NCBI GenBank assembly: GCA_030789695.1
Contig: CM061141.1
Span: forward strand, 167,221,079 to 167,285,078
Origin: Scilla litardierei
Taxonomy: Eukaryota; Streptophyta; Magnoliopsida; Asparagales; Asparagaceae
Direction: 5' to 3'
Length of the DNA: 64,000 bases
Position 1 is the stretch's first letter. The number at the start of each line of letters is the position of its first letter. Shown here in pieces: positions 23,371-36,500 of the stretch. The position numbers and the translations under genes are program-made. The notes beneath the pieces are model-generated. The model did no database searches, was not told where the DNA came from, and saw only the letters and a program-made list of their open reading frames with translations.

Positions 23371-23745
23371 CTACATTACTGGATTGTTACCACCTGTAGC
23401 AAAAGGCGGATCCAGAATCTTTGTCAGTGCAGGTAGCTGCTCTATCTGCACTTTCCGTGGCTCCGCCAGGTGCGTATCTCAACGGGCTTCTTCAGATTCC
23501 AGTAATGCGGCTCCCAGCATCTCTCCAAGGACTCCACCTGTACCTTGCAAGAGACGAGCCGCATCAATCTGATGTGGATAATTTATCCCCAAAATAAATG
23601 TATTCCAGAATCAACAATAGTATGTAAAATAAAAAATTGTTGACAACACTTCCCTGGAAATAAATCTCTACTCTGATGCACCACGTCAATTAACTTCTCG
23701 TTGTTTTCCTCTGGTTCCTTTGGTAACTCTGGCATAATGTAGTGG
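23371..23745 (-). pseudogene. Acidic ORF, unit 2, C-terminal part
   Basis: Matches 17866-18245. A deletion of several bases near 23605 shifts the frame, and the copy is cut at 23745 by the CACTA element. It resumes at 50425. The last three bases, TGG, are the CACTA target duplication. Confidence 0.8.
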
Positions 23746-23764
23746 CACTACTACAAAAAGGACC
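23746..23764 (+). repeat. CACTA left terminal inverted repeat
   Basis: CACTACTACAAAAAGGACC; pairs with the right end, with one mismatch over 19 bases (AAAAAGG versus AAAATGG). Confidence 0.95.
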
Positions 23765-24310
23765 TTTAATAGCACACCTTTAATAGCGCTTGCTAATTAT
23801 AAGCGCTGTTAATTAGAGGCACATATATTAGACATCGCTTCTTTTTGCAAGCGCTGTTAAAGGGCAGAGAATAGACAGCGCTTCTTTCTGCAAGCGCTGT
23901 TAAAGGTCCGACAATAGACAGCGCTTATTTCTGCAAGCGCTGTGTATTAGAGACACAGATAATACACAGCGCTTGTAGAAAGAAGCGCTGTTAAATGTCA
24001 GACAATAGACAGCGCTTTGTTCTACAAGCGCTGTTAAAGGTCCAAATAGATAGCGCTTCTTTAGAACAAGCGTTGTTAAAGGTCCCAATAAACAGCGCTT
24101 GTTTAATACAAGCGCTGTTAAAGGCCACCCTTTAGCAGCGCTTGCACAAACAAGCGCTGTTAAAGGGGTGGCCTTTAACAGCGCTTGCATAAACAAGCGC
24201 TGTTAATGCCCCCCCCCCCCCCCCCCCCCCCAAATAGCGCTTGTTTGTGCAAGTGCTGCTAAAGGGTGGTCTTTAACAGCGCTTGTTTTAAACAAGTGTT
24301 GTTAAAGGTA
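23765..24310. repeat. Left subterminal repeat array with 23-C run
   Basis: Alternating copies of acagcgctt and aagcgctgtta units, many forming head-to-head inverted pairs. In CACTA elements such arrays bind the element-encoded DNA-binding protein. A run of 23 C lies at 24209-24231. Confidence 0.9.
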
Positions 24311-27300
24311 TTATACATTCACGGGTTCGCAATATCGATCGCTCCGAAGCCCGACTCAGTTCATACCCCCGATTCACGGGTTCGCACTATTTTTACGCTG
24401 CTTAGCACATGTCTCCCAGGCCCAGGTGCTCTCTCGTACTCCGCACTGGCACCACATATTGAGAATGAGTGGACAAATGCTAGCTGGCTCTATAGACGCT
24501 TGAGAACTATTGCTCTTTTGTCTATTAAGTGCGTTGTTAACTTTCATTCTGTTTCAGAAATAAAAAACCTTTCATTTGTTTTAAAGACAAAAGAGCAATA
24601 GTGGATCCGGATTTGTATTTGAATCCGACTCAAATCTAACTGGGTCCGGATTTTACATGATAAGGCTAATGGGTTGGGTTCGCAGGAGGTCCGCAGGAGG
24701 ATTTTACATGATAGGGCACGCAGGAGGTTCGCAGCAGGAGGTCCGCAGGAGGTTCGGGGGAAGAATCCGACTCAAATCTCATCTGGAAGAAAGATTGAGG
24801 TCCGCAGGTACATAATTCTAGTAGGTCACGGCAAATTACTGCCCTAGGTCGCGAAATCCCCCCCCCAAACCAAAACCTCCCGCCAAATTAATCTCTATGC
24901 CCTAGGGCACGGCAAATCCGACTCAGTTCACGGCAAATTACCGCGAAAGGCAAATACCTCTCGCCAAATTAATCTCTATGCCGCTACGTTCCTAGGTCAC
25001 GAAAATCCTCTCCCAGTAAATTTTGCCGCCACTCAGTTCATACCCCCGATATCTAGAATCTTCACAATCTCTCCTTCGCCATCCAACAATCGCCCGCTCC
25101 TAGCCCTAAACCCTCTCCCGTGAGTCCCTAACCCTTCCCCCCTTTCCGATTCTTCCCCCGTTTGATTTGAGTTTGTTAGGATGATTTATTTTGTTTTGTT
25201 TCGTTGATTTGAAGGCAAAGAAGAGAAAGGCAGCGGACGAATTTCTTGTCGTCAGGCGGCGCTACGGCCGGATCGCTAACCTACCTGAGGTCTGTTTTAT
25301 TTCTTGTTATTTCTTATAGTGAATAAATAAAAATTGACTCTAAAGTTTGAATCTTGAACATACACAATCTCATTTTATATCCCCTCTTGTTTTTTTCATT
25401 GTTATTATTATATATGTTTGATTTTTACAACCGAGATTTGGGGATTGTATTCGTATGTCCTGTACCGGTTCTTTAGAATTCATCTTGCTGATGCGGAAAG
25501 AAAATCAACAATCAACAGATTGGTGAAGTATTAACATGCAATAAGAATAGCTCAATCCTTTGACACACAACCTCTCGTATTTGATCAAATGCACTTCCTA
25601 TAAATTTAAACCTCTCGTATTAACATGTAATAAAAATATAGTTTGTCTGTATTTTTTATTCAACTTCTTTTCATAAACTAGAAATTATAATAATTTATTC
25701 ATAACAAGAAATATAATTTGTATTTTCTAAACTGAAAACTATAATGCCATTTTCTAAACAATCCCCATTAAGATGGCATATAGATATAATCGTGCCTAGT
25801 TTATAACAAAGGAAGAAAAATAATCTTTACATGACAAATCTTTGGTGAAAATATAATCTATCTGATTGTCATAAAGAGTGGCTATCTTCTTTTTTTGATG
25901 AGGAACGACCAAGAGTACATATTACTTTCAAAAAATACATACCTTTTGCTTTGATGTACAACATGAAGAAGATTGATTCTACTGTGTGGATATTGAGATG
26001 TTTGAATCAATTATCAGATAGATATATAGTCACATTCCTATTTATGAGTTTAGAGCCTATGATTAAATAAACTTTGTAGGAGACCAAATTTTAATTTTGT
26101 TACCATTTGGAAAGAATTTTTCTAAATATTTTTGGAACTCTTATAGTTTTGTTGATGTTGACACTCTTATAGTTTTGTAACTTCTTTCAACATTATCGCC
26201 ATTGTAGTAGAATTAGCATTGCTACAGCGACCCTAAAGTATAGGACCAACTGTGCAAAAATCTACAAGTGTCCCTGTATTCTTTTTTTAGTGAGAATTAA
26301 GCCCACAACAGTGTTCAATAGGGGGGTGACCCTTCGGCTGAACCATTCCTGGTACCATATTGTTGGGCATGAAAGGGCAGTTACCTAAAGTCATGTGTCA
26401 TCCATCTTTTTGCTGTTTTCTGTGGATTTCTCCTTCAACTTCTGGCATATCTTAAGTCGTAAAGGTATTGATTTATATATTTATTTAGTCTATGCGTTTA
26501 ATTATTTTTTTACATGGAGGACTGGAGCATTATCTAATCATTATTTTGGTTTGTCATTTTAATGGATTTTTATGTACTATCGCTTAATTTACATGAGCTA
26601 TGCAGTGGACTTGAAATTAAGATGCACATATTTTCGAGATTAATATTTCGACTCAAGTAATTAAGACAGTATTTATCAGCCTAATATTTTTCTCAGATTT
26701 TCATTGTGTTTTGACCTAATCTCATTTTTCGTGGACACTGTCATTACATTCCCCACGAACTCATCATTGACAAAAAAAACTGCCATCCTTCTGATGTACC
26801 CTTCTTCCTTTCTTCATTTTCCGTATAAAATGTTTGCTGATGTTATGGAAATACATTCTAATATAGTTGAACTGTCTCCATTCCCCGAGCCTGTGTAATA
26901 AAAATCTGTCCTGAGGTTATAACCGTTGTTTTCTTTTCAGTGGTATTGAATAGTAGCTTGAGTGCAATAATACTTAAATATTTAGTTTTCTAGAAAATGA
27001 AGGTGAGACAAAGCATTCTTTGTTCTACAGAAGTGGATAGCTGATGATAGTGGTGGCAAGTTGAACTTGACCTGATAGGTTGAACCCAAATTTGACCCAA
27101 ATTTTCTAGTACGGGTCACTGCATAACGAGGTTCGGTTCACTTTTATGTAAACCTAACCCAAATAACCAACCGGTCAGGGTACGGTCAGGTCGTTTGGCC
27201 CAATTCCACCAACTAATATATTACTATTAGCATTACTTTGTTGTAAATTGAGAAATAGCTATTGCTCAAGCAGTGTTTTAATGTCTGGTAATGAGTTTGA

Positions 27301-29621
27301 ATCCCCTTAGCATTTATTCCGTTTGTCCATGCTTTTTTTGTAACAACTATGCTAAAATTGAGCATGTTTACATGAGCATCTAACATGATTTTTAGAGGAG
27401 TTCAGTGGCAAGGTGATTCTGCATTGATTTGTAGGTCAATGGTTCGAATCTTAGTTGTAATATTTATCTTATTTATCTTCGTTTTGTTTTAAATTGACCC
27501 GAGCTGATTGAAGTCATACCCGATAAATAATTTAGCTAGGTCAGGTTTGGTTTATCTGGATAATTACCGGATCATGTAGCATGTATACCTTTTACCCATT
27601 TACCTCTTACCCAATTATTAATTGGGTCGAGTTCAGGTAAACCATGATTAGGTTGATTCAAAACCAACCGACCCTACCCCACCCAATTGACACCTAGTTG
27701 TTGACCTATTTTCGGTCCCTATTTTTTCCATGACACGACAAACAATAATGACCATCAGTCATCTTCACGGTAATTGTTCTAGAACATTGTGGAGATACCG
27801 ACTTTTGTCTATTTTGGCATTCTAGTGATCTATTTCCTGGCCATTTCTTGGATTTCTTGGGGAAAATAAATGGTTTTATATAGCTCAACTTATAAAACAC
27901 TCTTTCCATCCAAGAAAATCGCTGGACCAAATGTGATAGATCAGTCTGTATAAAACTGGTTTGTCATCTGTATTTTGGACTCCGTTTCCTTGTCGTATCA
28001 AATGGGATTTGATTGGAGGGATACTTATTACGTAGATCGATTGCATTGGGATAACCATAATTCATATTATCTACTCTGAACATATCATAAAGAATTTTTC
28101 TAAATATTTTTGGTGAATATATAACTCCATGACTAGGTTTTGTTACATATGATGGGTGGGAAATCCGAGTGCTGCATACGCATTTTACAATCTTGACTAG
28201 GTTTTGTTACAGATGGCATCGTCTCCAGTGCTATTTGAAATACTTCAATTACTACATTGAACGATTTTGCAAATTTACGTGTATGCGAGAGCTTTAATCC
28301 TGCATTTCAGAGTATTACTCATCAAAGTTTCATGGGGCATCAGTTAAATCTCCAAAATGAAATAAAAGTCTCATGTAGGTTAAACACAAATGCGACTAGG
28401 TCTTTCTTGGTATTTATTAGCTTTGAACTGAAATGCAATTGACTTGGAGATTTCACAGAGAACTACGTTTTATCTGAAAGACAGCTCAGTTTTTTTAACA
28501 AAGGTTCATGCCATTTTTTATATTCAAGCTGAAGAGGGTTATTATATGTCAGGATGTTTTGGGGAAAGACATGTAGTAATTACTTTACCACTGGAATTGG
28601 TAGGATGTAGGTTATCATGGGAAGCATCAACTATGTTTATGGCACCAATACTCTGTAGATTATGGCACCAATACTTTGTAGGTTATCATGGGAAGCATCA
28701 ACTATGTTTAGGCTATTATCTCGGATTCTAAGTAGTGCATTGCTTCATACACTTGTTCTTATGTAAGATGCAGAAAGCAGACTTTTACATATTGTGCCGT
28801 AAAAATAGTGCTGGCTATGAGATTACCATGAACTGCATGTTCTTTGAGGTACCTGCTTTTGATTTCGTTCCTCCTCGATGTTCTTGTGGTCTCGGGGGAT
28901 CTGTTAAGTTCCTGATTTTGACGAGCCGGCTTCTTGGACACTTGCGGTTGATTGTCTTGCTGGCTATCTTTGGATTTTCAAATACTGCTGAAGTTCAAGG
29001 AATGCAAATTAGTTGAGGTTGTTGTTTGTGTATCCTAACTTTGATCTCGCATCTTTTGGGTAATTGTTGCAGACCACGAACAAGCTTTAGGAATCATTCA
29101 ATAACTTGCTGCCATAAGGAATCCAACATCATTTTGCCTAATTTTTCTTTCGTTATATTATGATTTGATTCTTTGTGGGAATAACTTATTATTTCATGTA
29201 TGATGCTCTTCCCCTTTCTGCTTCCCACCAGTTTGAAACTTGGCATCATATTTCAGTCAGCTTCTTTTTTTAAGGTGCTGCTGCAGTATATTGCATTTTT
29301 TAATATTTTTCAGCATATTAAAAAACTTCCCGCAAAGGATTTGAAACCAAAGGCTGTGATTCATTAATATTTTTCAGCATATTGCATTGTTTATATTGCA
29401 TTTTGCATAAATCATTTTGCATAAATCAGGTGACTGACCAAGATCGCATAAATCAGTATATTGCATTTTTTGTAATTTCATTAATATTTTTCAGCATATG
29501 CATATAACTGTGTTTTTTTTCATATTCGTTGGCTCATTAGCCTTCTACTTGCATTCAGACCTTAACCTCTCGAATAACAAAATAACTAATGTTAATAATT
29601 TTTTTTGTTAGATTGATAAAT
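24311..29621. other. CACTA 5' non-coding region, possible captured host sequence
   Basis: No long coding frame. A GC-rich, CT-rich stretch at 25070-25150 looks like a plant 5' UTR. A possible 25-codon exon at 25215-25289 (AKKRKAADEFLVVRRRYGRI) is bounded by AG and GT. A local duplication of ggttatcatgggaagcatca stands at 28610-28710. Repeats of aatatttttcagcatatt occur at 29300-29500. I cannot name the source of any of it. Confidence 0.35.
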
Positions 29622-31025
29622 ATGGATCGAAAATGGATGTCGGCAAATCGTTTATCGAAAGAATACGAGGATGGAGTGAAAGAGTTCATTAGATTTGCAG
29701 TTGATCATGCAGAAAATCCAAGGAAAATCATATGCCCCTGTTTAAAGTGTTGCTATGCAAGGGGAGTTAGCGAGGATGAGTTGAAAGATCATTTAGTGTG
29801 CAATGGAATTGATCGAAGTTATACATGTTGGACAAGGCATGGTGAGACAAGAGAAGAGTGCAGTGAATTTGGAAGTACAGAGAGGTATGCTACAAGTGAT
29901 ACAAACACAAATACATATGATGACGATCGCCTAGAAGAGATGGCAAATATGGTTGAAGAGGATCTCCGGGATTGTCCTGAAATGTTTACGAGGTTGGTAA
30001 GTGATGCGGAGAAGCCATTGTACAGTGGTTGTACTAAGTTCAACCGATTGTCGGCGGTATTAAAATTGTATAACTTGAAAGCGAGCAATGGATGGTCTGA
30101 TAAGAGCTTCACAGAGTTACTCATAATTCTAAAGGATATGTTGCCAGAAGATAATGTGCTTCCTAGTCGAACATATGAGGCTAAGCGAATGTTATGCTCT
30201 ATAGGCATGAGCTATGAGAGGATTCATGCTTGTCCTAACGATTGCATCTTATTTCGTAATGAATATGCATCGTTAAACATGTGTCCTAAATGTAATGCCT
30301 CACGATATAAAAGAAAAGAATCAACTCCAGTGAAGGTGGCATGGTATTTCCCCATAATACCGAGATTTAGGCGCATGTATCGCAGTCCAGAAGATGCAAA
30401 ACACTTGACGTGGCATTCAAATGAACGGATTAAAGATGGCATGTTCCGTCACCCGGCAGATTCTCCTCAATGGACAAAATTTGATCACGATTATCCTGAA
30501 TTTGGGGAAGAAGCAAGAAACCTACGAATTGCATTGTCTACCGACGGAATGAACCCACATGGTATTCAAAGTAGTTCCCACAGCACATGGCCAATGATTT
30601 TGATGATTTATAATTTACCTCCATGGTTATGCATGAAGCGCAAGTACATGATGTTGTCTATGTTAATTTCTGGGCCTAAACAACCAGGAAATGATATAAA
30701 CATATACTTGTCTCCGTTAATTGAAGATTTGAAACAAATGTGGGACACAGGTGTAGAGGTGTACGATGGGTACAAGAAAGAGAATTTCAACTTGAGGGCT
30801 ATGTTATTTGGCACAATTAATGATTTTCCAGCATATGGTAATCTGTCAGGATATAGTATCAAAGGAAAGTGTGCATGCCCTTTATGTGAAGAGAGTACGT
30901 ATGGGATGCGGTTGGAACATTGTAAGAAGAATGTCTTCCTCGGACATCGTAGATTTTTACCCATGAGGCATCATTACCGGTGGTTGAGGAAAGCATTCAA
31001 TGGGAATACAGAGGAATGTAGAGCT
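29622..31025 (+). pseudogene. CACTA transposase TNP2, N-terminal part (split by LTR element)
   Basis: Open frame of 468 codons. I chose ATG 29622 (MDRKWMSANRLS) over 29589 because homologous transposases start close to the DR-x-WM motif. Residues about 1-75 are the transposase-associated zinc-binding domain (CPCLKCCYARG). From about residue 150 follows the TNP2-like Transposase_21 domain, with LSTDGMNPHG and FGTINDFPAYGNLSGYSIKG; the Asp residues there are likely catalytic. The frame ends inside FNGNTEECRA where the inserted LTR begins. The coding sequence continues in the same frame after the insertion. This enzyme would cut and join transposon ends in the nucleus. Confidence 0.93.
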
Positions 31026-33573
31026 TGTAGGGAATTGGGCGGTCCCTTAGGGCACAAAAACTCTAGTCCCGTCCTAAGTCGGACGGAACATAGACAAAAA
31101 TAATAGCAGCGGAAGAAAAACTAGTTAATCTAAATTAACAAGCAGTTAAAACATTTTTAACTTAGCCCTAAGGTCCAAGACCCTATGCCAAGATCTATGC
31201 CGACTTGGGATGGATCTGATCATCCCAAGAAGGATCTAGCCTACTGCGATTAAACTAAACTAATGCTAATAATACTTTAACCACATACCCGGAATCTCAG
31301 CCCTGGAGCAGGCGAGATGTTTCGCGCCGTCTTCCGAGCTGCTCCCGTCCCACGCCGAGCCGCTCCTTTAACCGCTCCCCGAACCGCTCCTCGAACCGCT
31401 CCGCATCCCGAGGCGATCAATCCCCGTGCTGCCGAGCCAACCACGCGCCGAAGAAAGTTTCACGCGAGTGAAACCTCCGCCAAGATTTCAGATTCAGAAT
31501 CCGAACTCCTTTGTGGCTTTGCTAGAGCCCGCAGGAGTAAGGCAGAAATTTAGGGAGAAGAGAAATTATTAATTTAAGCTTAGATCCGAGCGTGCTCCAA
31601 CTTTTTCGAGAGCCGCTCAGATCTAGAGCTTGGGACGAGTTTTGAGAAAGGGGTGAGACCCCTATTTATATAGGCGGCGGACTCTCCCCTTTTCTCAAAA
31701 TCCGATGTGGGACTAATTATTTGGGTTAGTTAAAATCAAGTTAGTTTGCACTTTACAAAGTGCAAACTTCCGTGAATTTTAACTCACTCACCGTTGAGCT
31801 TCAAGATTGATACAACCTATCAATACGACAAGCGTTCAACGGTGAACGCATAGGAAAAAACCGTTCGTCAATCGGAGGTCATTTGACCCTCCAATTTATC
31901 GTCCAAAGATCAGCCCAAAGCCACCCAAAAACGCAAAACAGCAGCCGCCAGCAGAATCACGCTGCCCTAGGCAGCTGTGGGCCCCGCCTGCGCCAGGCGA
32001 CGTGCAGCGCACGCGCCTCTGTGCGCGTGCTGACGTGCCCGTGCAAAAGCACGGGCACGCATTGTTCCAGGCCCGGGCAAAGCCCGGGCCCGCTTAACTG
32101 CCAGGCGCCTAAGCGCCTGGCTGCGGCCAACCGGGGGCGCCACGTGGCGCCTCGCCCATTTCTTTTGCAGCTGCGTGAATGAGACAAGCCCGGTCATTGG
32201 GCAGGGCCCACACTTTATTAAATACTGTTTATTTAAAGGTGTGGGCTTTATTGTTTGGGTCTGTTTTGGGCTCTTTATTTAAGCACTTTAAATAGACTTA
32301 TCGGTCTCGTTTGGACTCTGTTTTCGACGCGGTTCGAACCTGTGTGTAGATCGGGACATTCCCGTCTTACCCGTGAACTTTTCCTTGCGTTTATTTTATT
32401 AAATATTGTATTAAACAATTTAATACACATTTAATCGCTTTTGCATCAAATGCAAAATAGTCCCTATCTAAGCTTAAATTACCATATTGCATCAAATGCA
32501 ATTATTTCATCTTTTGCATCAAATGCAAATATTCTCCCTAACTATTTTCTACCTATTACTAGACGAAGCGTTGCACTCTGTGTGAGACCCTACAGCCTGA
32601 CCCTTACAACAGGTTGGGCTCGAAGCCCTATACGGCAGTGACCACGAGCAGTGGTTGCCGTCCCTGCTTCAGGAATCATCATTATGTGGTTAACTCATTG
32701 ACATGAGTATTGTCGGGACCACCTGACTGTTTCCGTGATGAATTCCGCAGTTGTAGTCTTTTCGTCTTAAATATGTCGTGTAGATCAAGTCTGGGGTACG
32801 GTCAAACTGTCAACCCCAATAACTTGACTCCGGTTAGTTTCGATCAATCTTTAGTCAATAAATGTTGGACTTCTTCCAACATACTCTGCGCAGAGTTTTT
32901 ACTAAAGACCGAACTAACTTTACGACACTAACTCCCATTGACCGGGAGAGACGAATCCTCTCTTGGTCATTACTCGCCTCGTACGTTTCAAGTGACACCC
33001 AATCAAAAGACCTTTCGACAGGCCTTGCCTCGAAGCTAGGTCAGTTGATCTAAGTGGCACCGTTCACGCACAGGTCTGTCAAAATGACCTCAAGTCAAAA
33101 GACCAACTATCCTATCATCACTCAGAGTTATCACTGACAGATTGGTCAATATAACCATATGATAACTCTAGTGGATCGTTCAATGAACTCATTCTAATGA
33201 GCACCTGTGTCTCGTCTTCGACTTCGCCAAGTCAAGCGATCATGAGATCATCGCCACCGCTAAACGGTGAAGACTAAGACACAATGGTCTATCCGATGTT
33301 TCGATATCCTTGTCTCGGAACATCTACGACCACGAACCATTTTAGACTTATACTACAGACGGTCAAACGTTTCTCCATGATCGAGATACTCATCTCGATA
33401 CCCGTTCGACCTTGCATAAAGTCTCAGGACTTTACCTAAGTTGATATCTAATGTTAACTACATTACAATATAACTTAGATAAATTATTACCAAACAGCTT
33501 ACTGTTATTTCGAACAAGATGTTTGTGCTATTCACACCGGAATAAATGGCCTTGAGGGCATCATATTCCTACA
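31026..33573 (-). repeat. 3' LTR of the LARD-like element (full length)
   Basis: 2548 bp from TGTAGGGAATT to TTCCTACA. It contains GC-rich palindromes around 32070-32151, among them a 16-bp perfect palindrome (32136-32151) centred on the G-box CACGTG. Short plus-strand frames such as 31317-31553 recur in the other LTR but run against the element and look incidental. Confidence 0.9.
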
Positions 33574-33585
33574 TCTCCCACTTGC
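33574..33585 (-). promoter_or_regulatory. Polypurine tract of the LARD-like element
   Basis: Minus strand GCAAGTGGGAGA immediately before the LTR start TGTAGG; the AAGTGGGAGA form is usual in plant copia elements. Confidence 0.8.
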
Positions 33586-36500
33586 ACTCAGGCCCATTTA
33601 TCTCGATATCTTATACCGTTTTTACACATAAGTTTTTCCGACTTCATGTGGTAGAGCCTTCGTGAGTGGATCTGCTAAAACCGTCTACACTATAGACTTA
33701 AGGGGTTTCTATGTTTATGTCAGACCAACCTTCTGAATCTTATTCAAATAATTCATTTGGTCTGTCGGAATCCATAATATTTTATTTTCCCTGGATCTTA
33801 TCCAGTTCATCGTACCTTACGATAATAATTTTAAATTAGTTATTGGTCATACAAATGGCTCATATTTATTTCTGATAAAGTATCAAACTTTTTGATTACT
33901 TTGTCAAAATATATGTTCCATCTATTTAATGATTCGCATGTAATTTATACGCTCCAACTGACCTTGAAAACTATCTGGCTAATTCATATAAGTTGGTTCG
34001 TCTAAATCATATTTAGAAAAACGAACTTATAAGTGAATGCTCCAATTTTCGTGGTCAACTTGAGCGTTTACATCGAGCTTTGGTCCGAGTAGATCTGTAC
34101 ACATCTGTTGGCGAAACCGGTTTCATCATAATCCGTTTTAAAGAAATTAGGATGAAAACCGTTCCCGTCCAACATTATTGTACTTCACTATTTCCTTTTC
34201 TGCACCAATCTTTCAACTTAAAGATTTACTTACAGAAAGTGAGGAAACATTTTCCTTGAGCACGTAAACTAAATTCTCAAATTTATTTACGTACACGGAC
34301 CTTCATCAAGTATTAAATCGGAGTTACTACTCCGAATTTCATCCTAGAAGTTGACTAAGTCATCATCAGTTATGATGTCTAACTCGACAATTCGTCTCAC
34401 GAGATTTGAGTATTTTTACAACTTCCTTACGATTGATTTATTGAATATATTATTGATCATGTCCTCATAGAACATTATTAAAACCTAGGCATTACTATCT
34501 GGGACTTAACCCAGATGGAGGATTTAACTCAGAGTCACTTACAATGGATCACACTAAATCTAATTAAGTGTGATTCATACCTTTTAACACACCGATGTGT
34601 TAACAGACTTGATCTGAGAGAAAATCACATTTTCTTTTAATTGCACAAGATTTTATTTAGCTAAGTATTTGACCATTCGATCTAATCGAATCAGTTTAAA
34701 TACTTTAGTCATTTCGTTCTTTATTTTATCAGACTTGTGTTTCATCAAGAACACGTGTCTTAATAAAACATACGAATAACTTATTTTGTTAAAAGATAGA
34801 CTCGGGTACATCAGCATGTACGAGACTGAGTTCGACAACTCATTCTCCCACTGTCTTACAGATGGGTTTCGGCCTTTGTATCTAAGATGCTAAGACTCAC
34901 AAGTGTCCATAGACTTCATAATACGAGAGGTCAGACCCCTCTTTATGTGACTTGTGAAGCTTAATCTCTTGATAAGGCCTAGTCTAATTTTACCATATAA
35001 GTATGCTACTATCTTGTGTATTTATATATATTAACATTTAATATATATATAGTTATTACAAATTACTTAACACAAAACATTACTTTAGAAGCAATGTGAC
35101 GACATTCGTCAAAATGTGTTAAACGTCTTTTGTATAACAACTTATTCCGAAATGTGACATCAAAATATGTCACGTTTTCATTTCCTCCTACTTATGCCTT
35201 TACTAATGATAAATTAAACTAACTTTCTCAATTGACTTTCCGAAGTGCCTTCTTCCTTTTCTAAATCACATTTAGATATCAACATAAATAAATAGCTATG
35301 CAAGCAACTTATGTATCCAAACGCTTGAGCTTTGCAATCTTGAGTGTAGCTCAAGAAGTTGCTTGTCTCAAGATCCGGTTGGGATACACAGTCTTGCATC
35401 GCTCATGCACTCATATTCGACTCAAACGGTTTGATCAAATTTTCGAACTTTGCGGATCAAAATTGTTTGTCCATACAACCTTGAGGGTAGCTCGACAAGT
35501 TGTAGGGAGAAACATACTTTGAATGTCCTATATGTTCAAGCTGCCTCATATAGAGACGAGTGACATGTAGCTTTAATTTATTTGTTGGACCCAGAACTTA
35601 ATGAAATCATATTTCTTAAGTCTATTCTTTAGAAGGTCATTTAATGTCAACGAGAATATAGTTTAATTACATCAATTAGAATTTTAACTTGTTATTCAAT
35701 TAATCAACTTTTTGACCAATTAACTAATTCCAATATTATATTTTAATTCCTTCGGTAAACACAGTCTTGCCCTAGTTTTAGCATATGTTCAATATTAAAT
35801 ATAGGTAGATTGGCTTTTATCTATGTATACCCTCCCACTATTTTTACGAACGTTTTAAAGATTAATAACGAACGATTTAATCGAATTAAAAATAATGGGT
35901 AAGAGTTCCAATCACCTTGAGTCTAAACAACCTTGAGTGTAGCTCAACAAGTTGATTGACTCTGCGATCGGAAGATGACTCTTCATCGATCATATCGGAT
36001 ATGACTCTCTTAATCGGTTTTTGCCCCTAGCCATTCGTGATCATGAGTGTGCTCATCCAAATCACAATGTCTTGTCTAGTCGGACCCTTGTTTTCGTGTC
36101 TAGCCTGACTTGCCCCTCAGCTCGGTGTATGCACGACACGTCGGTTTGGGTCAGGTCTTAGACTTACATCAAGTCAGACTACATCGTTGACTTAACTTAC
36201 GCCGGCGCTCGGGGTACGAGACGACGGTTAGGGTTAGTCAAGATTTCATCTTATGTATTTAAGAAGTTGGTTTCTACAAGGTTGCCATGTCACAGCTTGA
36301 GTGTATCTCAACAACTGTAACACGGGCCCTATAGTTACTAACCCCTAAAACAAGGAGGGCTACGGCTAATCTTGAAAAAGACCATTAACGTATTTGACTT
36401 AGATATAGTCCATGGTGTCATACAATCATGATTCGCGACATTACGGTCCAGCGGAACTCAGCCAGGGAATTGACTAAGCCAGGATCACTACCCCTTGGAC

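Noticed and set aside
31317..31553. Plus-strand ORF MFRAVFRAAPVPRRA.. conserved in both LARD LTRs
   Set aside because: Conservation follows from LTR identity; it is antisense to the element and of low-complexity composition.
33357..33358. LARD LTR end at 33357, where similarity between the two LTRs stops
   Set aside because: The polypurine tract and TGTAGG inverted terminus lie at 33573, so 33357 marks only where the other LTR is truncated.
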